Assembly: GCA_900754605.1 (NCBI GenBank)
Contig: CAAEDK010000278.1
Coordinates: forward strand, 1-17,041
Direction of reading: 5' to 3'
Source: an uncultured Oscillospiraceae bacterium
GTDB lineage: Bacteria > Bacillota_A > Clostridia > Oscillospirales > Oscillospiraceae
DNA length: 17,041 bases
Shown here: in pieces, positions 13,945-17,041 of the stretch
Numbering within the stretch: the stretch's first letter is position 1
Layout of the letters: each line of letters starts with the position of its first letter
Made by a program: the position numbers and the translations under genes
Notes under the pieces: generated by a model
Told to the model about the DNA's origin: nothing
The model's input: only the letters and a program-made list of their open reading frames with translations
Databases searched by the model: none

Positions 13945-14717
13945 GTGCGATGCTTGAGGTGTACAAGCTTACTGCCGGTTACCGCCGGCCAGTGCTCCGT
14001 GATATCTCCTTTGTCCTCCGACCAGGTGAGATCACTGCTGTACTGGGCCGGAACGGCTGCGGTAAGACCACCCTGCTCCGGAGCCTCACCGGAGGAGCAC
14101 GGATCCTGTCCGGCGCGGTGCAGGCAATGGGAGAGGACTGCCTGGCGTGGTCTGCCCGGAGGCGGGCGCGTTCCATCGCATTGTTGTCCCAGCACAGCCA
14201 GCTGCTTCCCGGACTGCGGGTGGAGGAGGTCATCGCTATGGGACGCACCCCATGGCTTGGGGCGCTCTCCGGGCCGGGACCGGAGGAGCGGGCCATGGTT
14301 CGGGCAGCGGCGGAACGCTTTGGTGTGGCGGAGTTTCTGGGGCGGGACTGTGCTCAGCTGAGTGAGGGACAGCGTCAGCTGGTCCACTTGGCTCGGCTGG
14401 CCGTTCAGGATGCCCCCATCCTGTTGTTGGACGAACCCAACAGTGCCTTGGACTTTGACAACACCAGCCTGCTGTTCCGCAGGGTGCGGGAGCTGGTGGA
14501 GAACGGGGAACGGACTGCTCTGGTCGTCCTCCATGACCCTGCCTTGGCCCTGCGCTGGTGCGGCCGGCTGCTTTTGCTGGATAGCGGGCGGTTGGTGGAG
14601 GAGGTTGCCACAGAGGGGATGGGAGCAGAGGCGCTTCAAACGATCCTAAGGCAGTTGTACCCCACGATCCGGGTTCGCCGAGATGAGGGCGGACTATTCT
14701 ACTGTCTGCCAGACTGA
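13941..14717 (+). CDS. ATPase of the FecCD-type ABC importer
   Basis: This 258-residue cytosolic subunit powers uptake. Motifs seen are Walker A GRNGCGKTT (36-44), Q-loop Q84, signature LSEGQRQL (140-147), Walker B ILLLDEP (160-166) with NSALD, and H-loop H198. The start SAMLEVYKLTAGYRRPVLRDISF is typical of FepC/BtuD-type ATPases. The signature has E in place of the usual second G (LSEGQ rather than LSGGQ), which is common in this subfamily. The ATG at 13941 overlaps the permease stop by 4 nt and has GGGAG 8 nt upstream. A second ATG three codons later is possible. It ends the operon and is followed by small hairpins and a GC-rich terminator. Confidence 0.94.
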   Translation: MSAMLEVYKLTAGYRRPVLRDISFVLRPGEITAVLGRNGCGKTTLLRSLTGGARILSGAVQAMGEDCLAWSARRRARSIALLSQHSQLLPGLRVEEVIAMGRTPWLGALSGPGPEERAMVRAAAERFGVAEFLGRDCAQLSEGQRQLVHLARLAVQDAPILLLDEPNSALDFDNTSLLFRRVRELVENGERTALVVLHDPALALRWCGRLLLLDSGRLVEEVATEGMGAEALQTILRQLYPTIRVRRDEGGLFYCLPD

Positions 14718-14747
14718 CTGTGTGGGAAGTTGGCCGAAAAAACGGCA

Positions 14748-14798
14748 TACTGCTTTTGCAGTACACTGGGGCGCGCCCTTTCAAAAGGGCGCGCCTTT
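14748..14798 (+). terminator. Terminator region after the importer operon
   Basis: A 6-bp hairpin TACTGC-TTTT-GCAGTA (14748-14763) is followed by an 11-bp GC-rich stem (14770-14780 against 14785-14795) with a TCAA loop and then TTTCATTG. The T tail is short, but the stem is strong. It sits just before the next promoter. Confidence 0.7.
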
Positions 14799-14800
14799 CA

Positions 14801-14829
14801 TTGTCAAGCGGATAGAACGATGCTATAAT
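14801..14829 (+). promoter_or_regulatory. Promoter of the molybdenum hydroxylase operon
   Basis: A -35 TTGTCA (14801-14806), a 17-nt spacer and a perfect -10 TATAAT (14824-14829) with an extended TGC element lie directly after the preceding terminator. The short leader contains the inverted repeat GTTGGC/GCCAAC (14844-14861) before an AGGAGGG ribosome site. That repeat is a small hairpin or possible operator. Confidence 0.88.
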
Positions 14830-14880
14830 TCAAATCAGATCATGTTGGCTGTTGGGCCAACTAGACAGGAGGGAGCAGCT

Positions 14881-15672
14881 TTGCTGACCATCGACCAGTA
14901 TGTGAGGGCCGAAAGCCTGGAACAGGCCTATGAGCTGTGTCAAAAACGAAATAATGTTGTGCTGGGCGGGATGCTCTGGCTGAAAATGCAGGATCGGAAG
15001 GTAGGAACCGCCATCGACCTGTGTGGACTGGGGCTGAACCGGATCACCGAGACGGAGCACGCTTACGAACTGGGGGCTATGGTCCCTCTGCGTGCCCTCG
15101 AGACTCACAAGGAACTCAATGCTATGACCCAGGGGGCCTTCGCCCGCAGCGTAGAGCATATTGTAGGGGTGCAGTTCCGCAACTGTGCCACTGTGGGCGG
15201 CAGTGTCTTTGGCCGCTTCGGATTCTCTGATGTGCTCACCTTGCTGCTGGCTTTGGATGCCCGGGTCGTGTTTCAGGGAGCGGGAGAACTGAGCCTGGAG
15301 GAGTTCTGCGACCGGCCGCCGTTCCGGGATATCCTGATCCGGATCATTGTGCCCAAGGGGACGGAGGGGACAGTTTATCTATCTCAGCGCAACAGCGCCA
15401 CGGACTTCCCTGTTCTCACCTGTGCCATCGCCCGCCGGGGGGGGGTGTTCCGCTTTGCCATCGGGGCTCGGCCCGGGCGGGCTAAGGTCTACCGGGATGA
15501 GAAGGGACTGCTGGCCGGCGGGATCACCCGAGACAGCGCCCGGGCTATGGCGGAGGATCTGTCCCGCCGGGTCCCCATGGGAGACAACCTGCGTGCCGGG
15601 GCGGAGTACCGAACGAAGATCTGCCAGGTCCTGGTGCGCCGGGGCCTGCTGAAGCTGGAGGAGGTGCGCTGA
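14881..15672 (+). CDS. FAD-binding subunit of a xanthine-dehydrogenase-family molybdenum hydroxylase
   Basis: This subunit passes electrons from the iron-sulfur subunit to its acceptor through FAD. The 263-residue protein resembles the medium subunit of CO dehydrogenase/xanthine dehydrogenase. It has an early GGMLWLKMQDRK segment (29-40) and a second FAD-binding segment VGVQFRNCATVGGS (95-108), matching the family's IRN-x-ATxGG pattern. It also has a mid domain with FSDVLTLLLALDA and a C-terminal domain resembling the CO dehydrogenase flavoprotein tail. It is somewhat shorter than many relatives (about 280-290). The start is TTG at 14881, with AGGAGGG 7 nt upstream. The frame stays open to 14683 but crosses the promoter. 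One base separates its stop from the 2Fe-2S subunit start, so the operon is tightly packed. The hydroxylated substrate is unknown. Confidence 0.9.
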   Translation: MLTIDQYVRAESLEQAYELCQKRNNVVLGGMLWLKMQDRKVGTAIDLCGLGLNRITETEHAYELGAMVPLRALETHKELNAMTQGAFARSVEHIVGVQFRNCATVGGSVFGRFGFSDVLTLLLALDARVVFQGAGELSLEEFCDRPPFRDILIRIIVPKGTEGTVYLSQRNSATDFPVLTCAIARRGGVFRFAIGARPGRAKVYRDEKGLLAGGITRDSARAMAEDLSRRVPMGDNLRAGAEYRTKICQVLVRRGLLKLEEVR

Positions 15673-15673
15673 T

Positions 15674-16141
15674 ATGGAGATCCATCTGAATTTGAACGGA
15701 AAACCCCTGGACGCCGAGGTCCAGGCCGACACCATACTGCTGGACTTTCTTCGGGCCCATGGCTGCTCCAGCGTCAAGCGGGGGTGCGAGACCGCCAACT
15801 GCGGCCTGTGCACCGTCCTGCTGGACGGGACTCCTGTGCTGTCCTGCAGCCTGCTGGCCGCCCGGGTGGATGGCCGCTGCGTCCAGACTTTGGAGGGCCT
15901 TCAGGAGGAGGCGGGCGACTTTGTTGCCTTTATTGCCGACCAGGGGGCGGAGCAGTGCGGCTTCTGTAATCCTGGCTTCGTGATGAACACCATCGCCCTG
16001 CTCCGGGAGTATCCCGACCCCACCGATGACCAGATCCGGGCCTACTTGGCGGGCAACCTGTGCCGGTGTTCCGGCTATGAGGGGCAGCTCCGGGGCATCC
16101 GGGCTTATCTGGACCACAAAAAAGCAGAGGAGGCACAGTGA
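15674..16141 (+). CDS. 2Fe-2S subunit of the molybdenum hydroxylase
   Basis: The 155-residue electron-transfer subunit carries two 2Fe-2S clusters. The plant-ferredoxin-like N-terminal domain binds one through C38, C43, C46 and C58 (GCETANCGLCTVLLDG). The helical C-terminal domain binds the second through C95, C98, C130 and C132 (CGFCNPGF and NLCRCSGY). Length and spacing match the small subunits of xanthine, aldehyde and nicotinate-type hydroxylases. GGAGGAGGTG precedes the ATG and lies inside the end of the FAD gene. Its TGA stop overlaps the ATG of the molybdopterin subunit by one base. It probably sits between the molybdenum and FAD subunits in the complex. Confidence 0.96.
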   Translation: MEIHLNLNGKPLDAEVQADTILLDFLRAHGCSSVKRGCETANCGLCTVLLDGTPVLSCSLLAARVDGRCVQTLEGLQEEAGDFVAFIADQGAEQCGFCNPGFVMNTIALLREYPDPTDDQIRAYLAGNLCRCSGYEGQLRGIRAYLDHKKAEEAQ

Positions 16142-17041
16142 TGGCACAGCAGGATTGGAGCACTGTTGGCAAGCCGGTGCGGAAAAAGGACGCAATGGCC
16201 CTTCTGTTGGGTAAGCCAGCCTATCTGGATGACCTGACCCCCAAGGACTGCCTGGTGGTCAAGGTGCTGCGCAGCCCCCATGCCCACGCCCTCATTGAGG
16301 AGATCGATACGGAGAATGCCGAGCAGATCCCCGGTATCGCTGCCATCTTCACCTACAAGGACGTCCCCCAGAAGCGGTTCACCATGGCGGGACAGACCTA
16401 TCCGGAGCCTTCCCCATACGACCGGCTCATTCTGGATCGGCGGGTCCGCTTTGTGGGGGACGCAGTGGCCATTGTGGCCGGCGAGAATGAGGCGGCGGTG
16501 GACCGGGCGCTGAAGCGCATCCGGGTCCGGTACCAGGTCCTGGAGCCGGTGTTGGACTTCCACACCGCCAAGGACAACCTGATCCTGGTCCACCCGGAGG
16601 AGAGCTGGCAGTCACTGTGCCCTGTGGGTGCGGATAACCGCCGCAACCTGTGTGCCAGCGAGACCTGTCAGGATGGGGATGTGGATCAGATCCTGGCCGA
16701 CTGTGACCAGGTGGTGGAGGGGGTCTACCACACCAAGGCCTGTCAGCAGGCTATGATGGAGACCTTCCGCACCTATACGGAGATGGACCCCTATGGCCGC
16801 CTCCATGTCGTCAGCTCCACCCAGATCGTCTTTCACGTTCGGCGGATCCTGGCCAACGCCCTGGACATCCCCAAATCCAAGGTCCATGTGGAAAAATTCC
16901 GCATCGGCGGGGGGTTTGGCGCCAAACAGACGGTGGTGGCGGAGGTCTATCCTGCCTTGGTCACCTGGAAGACTGGCCGCCCCGCCAAGATGATCTACAC
17001 CCGGCAGGAGTGCCAGACCGCCGGAACCCCCCGCCACGAGA
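16141..17041 (+). CDS. Molybdopterin-binding catalytic subunit of the molybdenum hydroxylase (3' end outside window)
   Basis: The frame opens at the ATG overlapping the previous stop, with GAGGAGG 7 nt upstream, and runs 300 codons to the right edge without a stop. The beginning (STVGKPVRKKDAMALLLGKPAYLDD) and the following VVKVLRSPHAHA, FVGDAVAIVAGEN (104-116), SSTQ and IGGGFGAKQ (255-263) segments are those of the xanthine dehydrogenase/aldehyde oxidase large subunit. The GGGFG loop contacts the molybdenum cofactor. A full subunit would be roughly 750-800 residues, so more than half is missing, including the active-site glutamate. Order FAD, 2Fe-2S, Mo differs from E. coli xdhABC but is common in Clostridia. 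Substrate (xanthine, another purine or an N-heterocycle) and possible selenium dependence cannot be read here. Confidence 0.94.
   Translation, partial: MAQQDWSTVGKPVRKKDAMALLLGKPAYLDDLTPKDCLVVKVLRSPHAHALIEEIDTENAEQIPGIAAIFTYKDVPQKRFTMAGQTYPEPSPYDRLILDRRVRFVGDAVAIVAGENEAAVDRALKRIRVRYQVLEPVLDFHTAKDNLILVHPEESWQSLCPVGADNRRNLCASETCQDGDVDQILADCDQVVEGVYHTKACQQAMMETFRTYTEMDPYGRLHVVSSTQIVFHVRRILANALDIPKSKVHVEKFRIGGGFGAKQTVVAEVYPALVTWKTGRPAKMIYTRQECQTAGTPRHE

Noticed and set aside
13776..14639. 287-codon open frame on the - strand opposite the importer ATPase
   Set aside because: Shadow of a gene with complete Walker and signature motifs.
14770..14795. Two GGCGCGCC-type palindromes in a row
   Set aside because: They are the two arms of the terminator stem after the importer operon, so no separate recombination or methylation role is needed.

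Overview
The window reads as a chromosomal segment from a GC-rich, Gram-positive-type Firmicute, most likely a gut Oscillospirales relative (Flavonifractor/Lawsonibacter/Intestinimonas-like). That placement is inference. It rests on strong AGGAGG-type ribosome binding sites, near-consensus sigma-A promoters, frequent TTG starts, a lipobox lipoprotein with a low-complexity Ser/Ala linker, a BceAB-type ABC exporter, a sodium:amino-acid (AGCS) symporter and a three-subunit molybdenum hydroxylase operon. No rRNA, tRNA, CRISPR array, insertion sequence or phage gene was recognised.

Layout. 1-1570: the 3' end of nicotinate phosphoribosyltransferase (pncB, +) converges on an NADH pyrophosphatase (nudC, -) across a shared two-way terminator. 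1814-3704 (-): trxB followed by a tRNA-dihydrouridine synthase. 3845-5111 (-): the conserved rpsF-ssb-rpsR operon, with a promoter, a structured leader that may bind S6:S18, and a strong terminator. 5199-5993 (-): an uncharacterised 264-aa protein behind a roughly 255-nt leader that can form two mutually exclusive hairpins. 6402-7337 (+): glutamyl-Q tRNA(Asp) synthetase. 7469-8902 (+): AGCS sodium symporter. 8991-11613 (-): BceAB-like ABC exporter. 11842-14717 (+): a siderophore/heme/cobalamin-type ABC importer (binding lipoprotein, permease, ATPase). 14881-17041 (+): FAD, 2Fe-2S and (partial) molybdopterin subunits of a xanthine-dehydrogenase-family enzyme.

How it works together. Most blocks are housekeeping: NAD salvage and turnover, thiol redox, tRNA modification (dihydrouridine and glutamyl-queuosine) and translation/replication. 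The accessory part is 7.4-17 kb: one secondary transporter, one exporter and one metal-chelate importer facing each other across a dense control region at 11.65-11.80 kb, and a molybdoenzyme operon. I found no clearly new defence or mobile system. The most interesting unexplained items are the orphan gene at 5199-5993 with its leader, and the divergent control region with two different inverted repeats, one of them centred on the -10 of the exporter promoter, although no regulator gene is present in the window.
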